Shown here: in pieces, positions 41,430 to 50,347 of the stretch
How positions within the stretch are numbered: the first letter of the stretch is position 1
How the letters are laid out: every line of letters begins with the position of its first letter
Assembly: GCF_021789175.1 (NCBI RefSeq)
Contig: NZ_CP084560.1
Span: 992,001 to 1,056,000, forward strand
DNA from: Arthrobacter sp. FW306-2-2C-D06B
GTDB taxonomy: Bacteria > Actinomycetota > Actinomycetes > Actinomycetales > Micrococcaceae
DNA: 64,000 nt
Reading direction: 5' to 3'
Position numbers and translations under genes: made by a program
The notes under the pieces: model-generated
Told to the model about the DNA's origin: nothing
The model's database searches: none
What the model saw: only the letters and a program-made list of their open reading frames with translations

Positions 41430-41767
41430 AACTCGTGACGGCCATCGTGAGGCCGGAGCGGATCGACGAGGTCCGGGAAGCCCTGGAGCGCTTTGGAGTC
41501 AACGGGATGACCGTGAGCCAAGCGAACGGATATGGCCAACAACGGGGCTACGTCGAGGTGTACCGGGGCGCGGAATACGCCTCCGATCTCCTTCCCAAGA
41601 TCCGGGTGGAGGTCCTGGCCACGGACGAGCTGGTGGACGGAATAGTGGACGCCATCATCTCCGGCGCCAGTACCGGCCAATTCGGGGACGGCAAGATCTG
41701 GACCATCGAGGTCTCCCAGGCGGTGCGGGTTCGGACAGGGGAGCGCGGCGCGTCTGCGATCAGCTAG
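41426..41767 (+). CDS. glnK: Nitrogen regulatory protein P-II
   Basis: A 113-residue PII protein. MKLVTAIVRPERIDEVREAL opens the chain; the T-loop YGQQRGYVEVYRGAEY carries the Tyr that is modified by adenylyl- or uridylyltransferase; the C-terminal GDGKIWTIEV segment is the nucleotide region. It gates Amt and signals nitrogen status. The GTG start overlaps the amt stop (GTGA). Confidence 0.95.
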   Translation: MKLVTAIVRPERIDEVREALERFGVNGMTVSQANGYGQQRGYVEVYRGAEYASDLLPKIRVEVLATDELVDGIVDAIISGASTGQFGDGKIWTIEVSQAVRVRTGERGASAIS

Positions 41768-41788
41768 GGCAATCGGCTAGAAAAGACT

Positions 41789-41824
41789 GTGTGGGTGCCG
41801 CTCCATGAGGAGCGGCACCCACAC
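41789..41824. terminator. Bidirectional terminator between glnK and the APC permease gene
   Basis: Perfect 16-bp arms GTGTGGGTGCCGCTCC and complement with a 4-base loop ATGA, between convergent genes. On the minus strand it is followed by a T-rich stretch (complement of GAAAAG), so it is a good terminator for the permease gene and a likely one for glnK. Confidence 0.9.
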
Positions 41825-41832
41825 TGCCATGT

Positions 41833-43821
41833 TCAGCCCACGTGCACCCAGGGCCTGCGCGTGATGTCCGGCTCGGCTTCGCGCAGCACTTCGCGGGTTA
41901 CCGGGGCGATCTCGCCTTCGCCGAAGAAAAGGAACTTGCTCAGGTTGGCGATCGGGTTGCCTTCGGTCCAGCGGAAATAGATGTGCGGCATAAGCCCCGT
42001 GACGTCCCGGATGTGGAGGAGCACCGCGGCCAGAGTGTTGGGCACGTTGTTGCTGTGGATCTCCAGGATCTTGAAGCCGTGCCGGACCTTGCCTTCCACG
42101 AAGAGTTCCTGCTCGAAGTCGGAGCTGTCATCCACGATGATCTCGATGAAGATCGCGTCGCTGTCTATCGGCAAGTGGTTGGCCTGCTGGGCATGCTGCA
42201 GCTTCAACTGGTACCGGTCGGCACTCAGCCGCTTGGGCTCGTGCGCGATGATCCGGATGGGCCCTTCCTCGTTGGAGGCCGTGAACTCGAGTGCCATTTG
42301 GTCCATCTTGATGTGCGTAGCCCGCAGTTCGAAGGACCGGCGTACGCGCGACGCGAAGCTCACCAGGACAATGCCAAGGATGAACAGGGCCGCGATCCTG
42401 ATGCCGTCCGGGCGTTCCACGACATTGGCCACGGTGGTGTAGGCGAAGACGACCGCCACCGCGCCGAAAGCGAAGGTCTTGGCCTTCTGCTTCTTCCGGC
42501 GGGCGGACAGGGTGACGGCGATCGAGGCCGAGGTCATGAGGACCAGGACGCCGGTGGCGTAGGCGCCGCCTTGGGCCTCCACGTTTGCTTCGAAGACCAA
42601 CGTGATGATGAATCCAACGGCTGTGAAGACCAGGACCAGCGGGCGGACGGCTTTGGTCCACGCGGGGGCCATGCCGAAGCGCGGCAAATAGCGCGGCACG
42701 AGGTTCAGCAAGCCGGCCATGGCGGAGGCGCCGGCAAACCACAGGATGGCGATGGTGCTGATGTCATAGACCGTGCCGAAGCCGTCGCCCAGGAACTGGT
42801 GCGCGAGGAATGCGAAGGCTCGCCCGTCTGCCTTCCCTCCCGGCTGGAATTCGGCGGCAGGAATCAGGAACGTGGTGATGAAACTCGAGGCCACCAGGAA
42901 GGCACTCATGATGAGTGCCGCCGTCGTGAGCAGCTTGTGGGTGCCGCGTATGCGGCCCGCGGGATTTTCCTCCGTGTCGCTCGGGCTGCCCTTGATCTGG
43001 GGCATGACCGCGACGCCGGTCTCGAATCCTGAGAGGCCCAGGGCAAGTTTCGGGAAGACCAGGAGCGCTATGCCCACCATGATCAACGGGTTGCCGTGCT
43101 GCTGGTTCAGTGCGGCCCACCAGTCGGTCACCACATGCGCCTCGGTCACCACGTGCGCCAAGCCGACCGCGACGACGACGGCGTTCAGCACCAGATAGAC
43201 GCCCACCAACACCACGGCGACGTTGATGGCCTCCTTGAATCCCCTGAGGAACACCACCCCAAGCCCGGCGATGAGCGCCAGGGTGATGGTGATTTCCTGG
43301 CCGTGGAGCCATTCCGGGGCAAAGGGGTTTTCGATGGCGTGCGCGCTCGCGTCGGCGGCCGAGAGGGTCATGGTGATCATGAAGTCCGTGGCGGCGAATC
43401 CCAGCAAGGCGAGCACGAAGAGTTTGCCGCCCCAGCGGGGGAGGAGCCGCTCGAGCATCGCAATGGAGCCTTCGCCGCGAGCGCTTTCGGCGGCGACCCG
43501 GCGGTAGACCGGCAGCGCGCCGAGCAAAGTGACGGCGACCAGGACGATCGTGGCGAGCGGCGAGACGATACCGGCCGCGAGCGCCGCGATGGCGGGCTGG
43601 TAGCCGAGGGTGGAGAAGTAGTCGACGCCGGTGAGGCACATGACTTTCCACCAGGCCTGCGGTGTGTGGTCCTGGTCCGGTTTGCCGTGTGGACCTTGGC
43701 GCTTTCCCGAGGTCTCAGGCATTCCGTCGAGCAACCATCGCTTGAATTGCCCCTGTTTGATGTCGAGCGCGGGTTTGCGTCGATCAGAGGGTTCGGCAGG
43801 CGGCCTGGTCAGCGTTGTCAC
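41833..43821 (-). CDS. APC-superfamily permease (amino acid/cation transporter type)
   Basis: A 662-residue protein: an N-terminal polar region of about 70 residues, roughly 12 membrane spans (starting [26 protein letters not shown]), and a cytosolic C-terminal domain of about 170 residues. GTG at 43821 is chosen with AAAGGA upstream; a longer frame has no support. The substrate is not clear; amino acid and potassium-type members look alike at this level. Confidence 0.8.
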   Translation of the reverse strand: MTTLTRPPAEPSDRRKPALDIKQGQFKRWLLDGMPETSGKRQGPHGKPDQDHTPQAWWKVMCLTGVDYFSTLGYQPAIAALAAGIVSPLATIVLVAVTLLGALPVYRRVAAESARGEGSIAMLERLLPRWGGKLFVLALLGFAATDFMITMTLSAADASAHAIENPFAPEWLHGQEITITLALIAGLGVVFLRGFKEAINVAVVLVGVYLVLNAVVVAVGLAHVVTEAHVVTDWWAALNQQHGNPLIMVGIALLVFPKLALGLSGFETGVAVMPQIKGSPSDTEENPAGRIRGTHKLLTTAALIMSAFLVASSFITTFLIPAAEFQPGGKADGRAFAFLAHQFLGDGFGTVYDISTIAILWFAGASAMAGLLNLVPRYLPRFGMAPAWTKAVRPLVLVFTAVGFIITLVFEANVEAQGGAYATGVLVLMTSASIAVTLSARRKKQKAKTFAFGAVAVVFAYTTVANVVERPDGIRIAALFILGIVLVSFASRVRRSFELRATHIKMDQMALEFTASNEEGPIRIIAHEPKRLSADRYQLKLQHAQQANHLPIDSDAIFIEIIVDDSSDFEQELFVEGKVRHGFKILEIHSNNVPNTLAAVLLHIRDVTGLMPHIYFRWTEGNPIANLSKFLFFGEGEIAPVTREVLREAEPDITRRPWVHVG

Positions 43822-44031
43822 ATGGGTCCTTTCGCGCAGCCTGGAAGCTGCTCCAGATGGAGCGTACGGGTGGGCCGGGGAACGGATGCCCGTCTTTATG
43901 GAATCTTTACGCCGCATGTGAGGCGGGTCACTTCCAGGAAAGACGCATTCAAGCGTTTGGCATGTGAGCGGCATCACGTAGCATATAGAACGTCCTATGT
44001 TGGATGTGATCAAAATACGAAAGGGCTACGC

Positions 44032-46764
44032 ATGAATAACCCGCTACTCAGTGACAGGGTCAGGAGGCGGTCGGGATGGAGCCGGGGCAGACTTGCCGTC
44101 TCCTTGGCAGCCGCCGCAGTTCTCGTGACCTCAACCGTTTTGCCCGCCTATGCCGCGTTGGATCCGTTCCCGAGTCCCAACGTTCCGTCCAATCCTCCGG
44201 GAAACTACGCCGAGCAGGTCCTCGCGTCCAACGGTGACAACGCCATCGATCCCGTCCTGGGCAAGTACTACCGGATCGTCGCGCTCGCGGATGTGGGCGA
44301 CGGCGTCCTCCTGGCGTCCTACGACGGGCGTCCCGATGGGGGCGATTCTCCCTCTGCCAACTCCATCGTCCAGCGGCGCAGCACCGACGGCGGAAAGACG
44401 TGGGGCAGTCCCACCTTCATCGCCCGGGGACAAATGGGCTCAGCCGGCGTCCAGAAATACGGTTTCAGCGACCCCAGCTACGTCGTGGATAAGGTCAGCG
44501 GGACGGTATTCAACTTCCACGTCTACTCCAAGAACCAGGGATTCGCGGGCAGCGTCCTCGGCAACGACGATTCCGACCCCAACGTGATCAGCTCGCAAGT
44601 GTCCGTCTCCACCGACCGCGGACTCACCTGGTCCACAGATCCGGCCAATCAGCCCACCCTGCCGGTGCCGTCCAGCTATCCGGCGGGTTCGGCCTACGCC
44701 GGGTTCGGAGGTCCGCTGGTCACCAGTACCGTCAAGCCAAACGGCAGCACCGTCAACGGCGTCCCCAATGTCGGCGGCGTGGTCAGCATGTTCGCCTCGT
44801 CCGGCGAGGGCATTCAGCTCAAGTACGGAGCGCACGCCGGAAGGCTCATCCAGCAATTTGCCGGAACCATCGTCCAGCCTGATGGGAGCCGCCAGATCCA
44901 GGCCTACAGCGTCTACTCCGATGACCACGGCAAGACGTGGAACATGGGTACGCCCACGGGTACAGGCATGGATGAGAACAAGACGGTGGAACTCTCCGAC
45001 GGCCGCGTGATGTTGAACTCGCGGGACAGCACCGGCGCCAATCCGCACTTCCGGAAGGTGGCCTATTCCTCCGACGGCGGTGTCACCTACAGCACCCCGG
45101 TTGCCGAGACGCAGCTCCCGGATCCGCGGAACAACGGCTCGATCACGCGGATGTATCCGGACGCGGCTGCGGGATCGGCCGATGCCAAGAAGCTGCTGTT
45201 CTCCAACTCGCCCACACCCACCGCGGGCGGCGCACGCGTGGACGGCACTGTCCGCTACTCCGCCGACGACGGCAAGACATGGGGCTCCTCGCGCGTCTTC
45301 AAGCCCGGAAGCATGTCCTACTCCACCTTGAGCGCCCTGTCGGACGGTACTTTCGGCGTCCTGTACGAAGGCGACAACAACACCATCACTTTCGGGAAAT
45401 TCGACACAGCCTGGCTTAACCCGGTTGCCGCCGTCGTTGTCCCCGGCGCCGCCACGGTCACGAACGGTGGGAGCACCCAGCTCAGTGTGACCGTCACCAA
45501 CAAGGACAGTTCGCCGCTTCCCGCTTCGACCGTCAGCCTCGACGCCCTGCAGGATTGGACGTCGACGACGGCGCAGCTCGCCTCCCTCGATCCGGGCGCC
45601 TCGGCGACTGTCCAGCTGACTGTCACGGCGCCGTCGTACGCTAAGGCGGGTGCGGTTCCCCTGACAGCGAGGCTGAACGTCGGCGGGTCATCGATTACCG
45701 CACCCGTGTCCGTGACGGTTGCGGGTGGTTCCGCCAGCAACGTGGTGGGCGCCTACATTTTCGGCGCCCGTAACGACGCCGGAAGGGACCTGGCAACCAA
45801 GCCGTACGCCGTCGGTAGCACGGTGCCCTACAAGTTCCGGGTGTACAGCACGGGCAATGTGACGGAATCCGTTGTCCCGCAGTCCGGCAACTTCCAGCCG
45901 TTCCTGCCGCCGGGTTCGGGCAACTGCCGGTTCACCGCCCTTGGAGTGTGGGGCAATTACCTCTGCGGCACACCGCAGCACACCGTAACGGCAGATGAAG
46001 TGGCCCAGGGATTCTTCGTTCCCAGCACCATCTGGCAGGTAACGGGGAGTGGGGCTGCCACCCAGAACTACACGGTCACGGGTGACGAGGTGGACCTGCT
46101 GGTCCGCAATCCCCAGTTGAGCGGATCGGTGGTGTCCACGTTCAACGATGTGGACGGGGACGGGTTTGCCGGTCCGGGCGATACGGTGACCTTTGCCTAC
46201 TCCGTGACCAACAGCGGCAATGTGGCGTTGACGGACCTTTCGGCTTCGGCCATTGGATTGTCCAAGCCAACCCTTGCCGTGGGCGAGTCGGTCAACCTCA
46301 TATCCACCTACACTCTGACCGACGCCGACATCGCGGCCAAGCAGCTCCCGGCGACGACCATCCCGGTCACCGGGAACAACGGCACCAAGGTTGCGTCCCT
46401 TCAATTGACCAGGCAAGCGCTCGCGCTGAAGATCAAGCCGGCAATGCCCGGCTCGGAGCCTGCCTTGGCTGCCCAGGATCTCATCGGCACGAATCCGCCG
46501 CTGGACCTGGGGCTCGGCGCGGATAGATACCGCACCGGACAGACCGTGACGGTCCACAACGTGGAGTACGGCCAGTGGTACTACGTCTACCTGAACAAGC
46601 GCAGCTACCGTCTGGGCTGGTTCTTCCCGACCCAGCAAAACACCCTTTCCTTCGTGCTGCCGGGCGATGTGAAAAACGGCATGGACAGCCTCGTTGTTCT
46701 GGATGCGCAAGGCCATCAAGTGTCATTCGGAGATTTCCAGGTGACGCCTTTCGGGAGTAAGTAA
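44032..46764 (+). CDS. Secreted exo-alpha-sialidase (GH33-type, BNR/Asp-box protein)
   Basis: A 910-residue secreted protein. A signal peptide ends near VLPAYA (residue about 40). The catalytic propeller begins YYRIVALADVGDGVLLASYDGRP, the sialidase arginine motif region, and has five Asp boxes: STDGGKTWG, STDRGLTWS, SDDHGKTWN, SSDGGVTYS, SADDGKTWG. After about residue 460 come an Ig-like NPCBM/alpha-galactosidase-associated segment, an incomplete repeat region, and a C-terminal beta domain. It probably releases sialic acid from glycans outside the cell. AAAGGG precedes the ATG. No sialic acid catabolic genes are in view. Confidence 0.85.
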   Translation: MNNPLLSDRVRRRSGWSRGRLAVSLAAAAVLVTSTVLPAYAALDPFPSPNVPSNPPGNYAEQVLASNGDNAIDPVLGKYYRIVALADVGDGVLLASYDGRPDGGDSPSANSIVQRRSTDGGKTWGSPTFIARGQMGSAGVQKYGFSDPSYVVDKVSGTVFNFHVYSKNQGFAGSVLGNDDSDPNVISSQVSVSTDRGLTWSTDPANQPTLPVPSSYPAGSAYAGFGGPLVTSTVKPNGSTVNGVPNVGGVVSMFASSGEGIQLKYGAHAGRLIQQFAGTIVQPDGSRQIQAYSVYSDDHGKTWNMGTPTGTGMDENKTVELSDGRVMLNSRDSTGANPHFRKVAYSSDGGVTYSTPVAETQLPDPRNNGSITRMYPDAAAGSADAKKLLFSNSPTPTAGGARVDGTVRYSADDGKTWGSSRVFKPGSMSYSTLSALSDGTFGVLYEGDNNTITFGKFDTAWLNPVAAVVVPGAATVTNGGSTQLSVTVTNKDSSPLPASTVSLDALQDWTSTTAQLASLDPGASATVQLTVTAPSYAKAGAVPLTARLNVGGSSITAPVSVTVAGGSASNVVGAYIFGARNDAGRDLATKPYAVGSTVPYKFRVYSTGNVTESVVPQSGNFQPFLPPGSGNCRFTALGVWGNYLCGTPQHTVTADEVAQGFFVPSTIWQVTGSGAATQNYTVTGDEVDLLVRNPQLSGSVVSTFNDVDGDGFAGPGDTVTFAYSVTNSGNVALTDLSASAIGLSKPTLAVGESVNLISTYTLTDADIAAKQLPATTIPVTGNNGTKVASLQLTRQALALKIKPAMPGSEPALAAQDLIGTNPPLDLGLGADRYRTGQTVTVHNVEYGQWYYVYLNKRSYRLGWFFPTQQNTLSFVLPGDVKNGMDSLVVLDAQGHQVSFGDFQVTPFGSK

Positions 46765-46792
46765 CCCGGGAGGGGACGTGATGTGACAGGCT

Positions 46793-46830
46793 GGGCCGGG
46801 CTACGGGGGGAGCCCGGCCCGGTCTTGTTG
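46793..46830 (+). terminator. Rho-independent terminator after the sialidase gene
   Basis: GGGCCGGGCT (46793-46802) and its complement (46811-46820) with an 8-base G-rich loop, followed by TCTTGTTG. It lies 29 bp after the stop. Confidence 0.75.
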
Positions 46831-46948
46831 TGGGGAGTGTGGCGGTTTTTGTTGATGTAAACAAGTGATGCATATAAGGCAACTTTGAGTGTATGATTGG
46901 TGTCACAGTCACTGTCCGATCCACCTATTCACAAAGGAGTGGCGCATT

Positions 46949-48013
46949 TTGGAAGAGCTTCGTATTGAGGCCAACGGCAACCTCGGCCCCATTGATTCGG
47001 CCCGAATCCCGCGCTATGCCGGTGCTGCCACCTATGCCCGCTTGCCGCGCCTGGACCAGGTTTCCAAGGCCGACGTCACGGTGGTCGGCGTCCCCTTCGA
47101 CTCCGGCGTTTCCTACCGCCCCGGAGCCCGCTTCGGCGCCAACCATGTGCGCGAAGCCAGCCGTTTGCTGCGCCCGTACAACCCGGCTTGGGACGTCAGC
47201 CCGTTCGAGAACATCCAGGTTGCCGACGCCGGCGATATGGCAGTGAACCCGTTCAACATCAACGAGGCCATCGAGACCATCCAGCAGAACGCACTGGACC
47301 TGACCGCCAACGGAAGCAAGCTCGTGACGCTTGGTGGCGACCACACCATCGCCCTTCCCCTGCTCCGCGCCGCCGCCGAACGGGCGGGCGAGCCCGTTGC
47401 CATGCTGCACTTCGACGCCCACCTCGACACCTGGGACACCTACTTCGGCGCCGAATACACGCACGGCACCCCGTTCCGCCGCGCCGTCGAAGAAGGCATC
47501 CTGGACACCGAAGCCATCAGCCACGTCGGTACCCGCGGCCCGCTTTACGGCAAGAAGGACCTCGACGACGACCACCGCTTCGGCTTCGGCATCGTCACCT
47601 CGGCGGACGTCTACTACCAGGGCGTCCTCGAAACCGTGGCCAAGATCCGGGACCGCATCGGCAACCGTCCGCTGTACATTTCCGTGGACATCGACGTCCT
47701 GGATCCGGCCCACGCTCCGGGTACCGGTACGCCTGAAGCCGGCGGCATCACCAGCCGCGAGCTCCTCGAAATCATCCGCGGTTTCCGTGGCATGAACCTC
47801 GTGGGCGCAGACATCGTCGAGGTCGCTCCGGCCTATGACCACGCTGAAATCACGGGCGTCGCGGCCAGCCACGTTGCCTACGAGCTCGTCACCCTCATGG
47901 CTGACAACGCCGTCGAGGGCAACCGCCATGGCGCCCCGAACGGCTATGCCGCCCAGGCCCTTGGGCAGGAATCCCGGCGCCCGGCCGGTTTCGCCGCGGC
48001 GGTCACGAAGTGA
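46949..48013 (+). CDS. Ureohydrolase: probable guanidinobutyrase or agmatinase
   Basis: A 354-residue manganese enzyme of the arginase/agmatinase family. Metal ligands are seen in [20 protein letters not shown] and [25 protein letters not shown] at 46949 is used because AAAGGAG lies 9 bases upstream and the chain then begins [22 protein letters not shown]; an earlier in-frame ATG lies in a region with no ribosome site. Its end overlaps the ThDP decarboxylase gene as GTGA. The pairing favours 4-guanidinobutyrate as substrate (giving GABA and urea) over agmatine, though sequence alone does not decide it. Confidence 0.85.
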   Translation: MEELRIEANGNLGPIDSARIPRYAGAATYARLPRLDQVSKADVTVVGVPFDSGVSYRPGARFGANHVREASRLLRPYNPAWDVSPFENIQVADAGDMAVNPFNINEAIETIQQNALDLTANGSKLVTLGGDHTIALPLLRAAAERAGEPVAMLHFDAHLDTWDTYFGAEYTHGTPFRRAVEEGILDTEAISHVGTRGPLYGKKDLDDDHRFGFGIVTSADVYYQGVLETVAKIRDRIGNRPLYISVDIDVLDPAHAPGTGTPEAGGITSRELLEIIRGFRGMNLVGADIVEVAPAYDHAEITGVAASHVAYELVTLMADNAVEGNRHGAPNGYAAQALGQESRRPAGFAAAVTK

Positions 48014-49674
48014 CGGACCAGCGCAACGGCGGGGACCTCGTCGTCGAGACTCTCGAGGCGCTCGGCGCGAAGACGGTCTTCGGCATCCCCGGCCAGCACG
48101 CCCTGGGCCTGTTCGACGCGATGGGCCGCGGCAATCTGCATTTCGTGTCCTCCCGCGTGGAGAACAACTCCGCTTTCGCCGCGGACGGGTATTCCCGCGC
48201 CACGGGCGAGGTCGGGGTGCTGTTCCTGTCCACCGGTCCGGGCGCGTTGACGTCCCTGGCCGGCTTGCAGGAAGCGTATGCGAGCGGCGTGCCGATGGTG
48301 GTCGTGGCGAGCCAGATCCCCTTGGAGGGTTTGGGTGCGCGCCGGAAAGGCATGCTCCATCAGCTCGATGACCAGAAAGCCTCGGCCGCGAACGTCACCA
48401 AGAGCCAGCGCCTCATCCAGCACGCTTCCGGGATTCCTTCGGCCATCCAGGATGCCTGGACCGAGGCCATTTCCTCCCCGCAGGGTCCGGTGTGGATCGA
48501 GATTCCGCAGAACGTGCTTCTGGACCCCATCATGGTCCCTCCGGTAGAGGACGCCCTCGCCGAAGCCGCCGACAACCCGCCGCGCGTGGAGCTGATTCGC
48601 GAAGCCGTCAAGTGGCTCTCGACGGCGGAGCGGCCGGCCATCATCGCCGGCGGCGGCACGCGCCGTGGCCGGGCCGAGAAGTCGCTCCTATCGATCGCCG
48701 AGAAACTCCGGGCCCCGGTGATTTGCACGCCCGGTGGCAACGGAGCGTTCCCGTGGACCCACGAGCTGTCCCTGCAGTCCTGGATCGAAGACCGCCACAT
48801 GACCGATGTCCTCGAGGATGCCGACGTGCTGATCGTCATTGGTTCCTCCCTAGGCGAGGTGACGTCCAACTACTTCACCTTCGAACCTCGCGGTCGCATC
48901 ATCCAGATCGACGCCGAACCCCGGGTCCTCGAGTCCAACCGGCCCGGCCTGGGCATCCGCGCCGACGCCGGCCAGGCCCTTGCCGCGCTCGACTCTGCCT
49001 TGGATGAGGCCTTGTCTGCGACAGCGACGGTACCGGACTGGCACGGCACCACGCCCGAGGACCTCGTCAAGGAGTCCCTCGCCAAGGTCAAGGCTCGCCT
49101 TGAAGAGCAGGACCTCGGCAAGGAACTGAAGTTCATGGCCGATATCCGCGAGGCCGTTCCGGCGGACATGCAGACCTTCTGGGATATGACCATCTCCGCG
49201 TACTGGGGATGGAGCTGCTGGGATTCCCGCGAGGGCCAGTTCCACTCGGCCCAGGGCGCCGGCGGCCTCGGCTACGGTTTCCCGGCGGCCATTGGCGGTG
49301 CCGTGGGACTGGAAACCGTGGGCAAGCCCGGCCGCGTACTTGCGGTCTCCGGCGATGGCTCCTCCATGTACTCGATCTCCGAGCTGGCCACCGCCAAGCA
49401 GCACAACGTCCCGGTCACGTGGCTGATCGTGGACGACGGCGGCTACGGCATCCTGCGCGAATACATGGTGGGTGCCTTCGGCAAGGCCACGGCAACCGAG
49501 CTCGCCCGGCCGGACTTCGTCAAGCTCGCCGAGGCCTTCGGTGTCCCGGCCCGCAGGGTGGACCCGGGCGACGTCCGGGACGCGCTCAAGGAAAGTTTTG
49601 CCGCGGACGGCCCCAACGTCGTCGTGGTTGAAACCCTCCTGAAGATGTTCGGCCCCACGCACTTGGGCGACTGA
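48010..49674 (+). CDS. ThDP-dependent 2-oxo acid decarboxylase, possible 2-ketoarginine decarboxylase (AruI-like)
   Basis: A 554-residue acetolactate synthase-like enzyme. The cofactor-activating Glu lies in [20 protein letters not shown]. The Mg/ThDP motif starts [10 protein letters not shown] and ends LIVDDGGYG, where the usual Asn is Asp. No FAD-synthase partner subunit is present, so acetolactate synthase is unlikely. The GTG start overlaps the ureohydrolase stop, implying one pathway: 2-ketoarginine to 4-guanidinobutyraldehyde, oxidised elsewhere, then cut by the ureohydrolase (inference). Confidence 0.75.
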   Translation: MTDQRNGGDLVVETLEALGAKTVFGIPGQHALGLFDAMGRGNLHFVSSRVENNSAFAADGYSRATGEVGVLFLSTGPGALTSLAGLQEAYASGVPMVVVASQIPLEGLGARRKGMLHQLDDQKASAANVTKSQRLIQHASGIPSAIQDAWTEAISSPQGPVWIEIPQNVLLDPIMVPPVEDALAEAADNPPRVELIREAVKWLSTAERPAIIAGGGTRRGRAEKSLLSIAEKLRAPVICTPGGNGAFPWTHELSLQSWIEDRHMTDVLEDADVLIVIGSSLGEVTSNYFTFEPRGRIIQIDAEPRVLESNRPGLGIRADAGQALAALDSALDEALSATATVPDWHGTTPEDLVKESLAKVKARLEEQDLGKELKFMADIREAVPADMQTFWDMTISAYWGWSCWDSREGQFHSAQGAGGLGYGFPAAIGGAVGLETVGKPGRVLAVSGDGSSMYSISELATAKQHNVPVTWLIVDDGGYGILREYMVGAFGKATATELARPDFVKLAEAFGVPARRVDPGDVRDALKESFAADGPNVVVVETLLKMFGPTHLGD

Positions 49675-49689
49675 CACTCCAGACGCTTC

Positions 49690-49767
49690 ACACCCCAGCG
49701 CGAGCTGGCAGATAATGACCCTTTCTTCGAAAGATGAGGGCATTACCTGCCAGCTCGCGCTTGGTGT
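49690..49767. repeat. 78-bp long palindrome after the ThDP decarboxylase gene
   Basis: Left arm ACACCCCAGCGCGAGCTGGC... (49690-49721) and right arm ...GCCAGCTCGCGCTTGGTGT (49738-49767) pair with few mismatches around a 16-base loop holding TTTCTTCGAAAG. It lies 15 bp after the gene stop and may terminate it, but arms are long for a terminator and lack a T-run. Possibly a dispersed repeat; only one copy is in view. Confidence 0.6.
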
Positions 49768-49794
49768 TTAACGCACCTCACATTTCGTTAGTTT

Positions 49795-49834
49795 CCCAAA
49801 GCAATCATTTGGGCGTATAGTTGCTTTAGGCAAA
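49795..49834. promoter_or_regulatory. MarR autoregulatory region: two palindromes and a -10 element
   Basis: CCCAAA-N7-TTTGGG (49795-49813) and TTGC-TTTAG-GCAA (49821-49833) flank TATAGT (49816-49821), a plausible -10. A MarR dimer binding either palindrome would block transcription of the marR-exporter operon. Confidence 0.45.
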
Positions 49835-49853
49835 CAAAAGTGAGGTGTCGTCC

Positions 49854-50336
49854 ATGGCTGTCGCATCCAGCACAGCAACCGAACTCGTCCATCAGATTTT
49901 CGATCTGCAGCGGGTACTGCGTTGCATCGTGACCGCGAACATCGCGAAAGATGCCGACGTCGGGTTCGCCCTGCAGGGCGTCATGCGCTTCATCGGCGAG
50001 GGGGAGTCCCGGGCCACGAAGCTTGCCTCCCGGCTCGGCGTCAGCCCCCCGGTCCTCAGCAGGCACATCGCCGAACTGGAGGAACTCGGTTTGGTGGTCC
50101 GGCGCCCCGATCCCGCTGACGGTCGGGCCCAGCTGGTGGCCTTGTCCGAAACCGGGATTGAGAAGGTCCGGGACTTCGAAGAACAGCGCAGCTCGAACTT
50201 GCGGGCCTACCTCGCGGAGTGGAGCGAGGAAGACGCCCTGGAGGCAGGGCAAGTCCTCGAGAAATTGACCACATCACTCAACCACTCAGTCCGGGCAACG
50301 GCGGCCGGCTCCCACCACTCGAACCACACAGCTTAG
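49854..50336 (+). CDS. MarR-family transcriptional regulator
   Basis: A 160-residue winged-helix regulator: SRATKLASRLGVSPPVLSRHIAELEELGLVVRRPDPADGR covers the DNA-binding helix and wing near residues 45-85. GAGGTG precedes the ATG. It lies 11 bp before a multidrug-type exporter gene and likely represses it until a ligand binds. Confidence 0.9.
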   Translation: MAVASSTATELVHQIFDLQRVLRCIVTANIAKDADVGFALQGVMRFIGEGESRATKLASRLGVSPPVLSRHIAELEELGLVVRRPDPADGRAQLVALSETGIEKVRDFEEQRSSNLRAYLAEWSEEDALEAGQVLEKLTTSLNHSVRATAAGSHHSNHTA

Positions 50337-50347
50337 GAGCAGCAGCA

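Noticed and set aside
43096..44031. Long plus-strand extension upstream of the sialidase start
   Set aside because: It lies opposite the APC permease and would put the signal peptide in the middle of the protein.
48010..49674. Acetolactate synthase large subunit
   Set aside because: No small subunit or other branched-chain amino acid gene is near, and the gene is coupled to a ureohydrolase.
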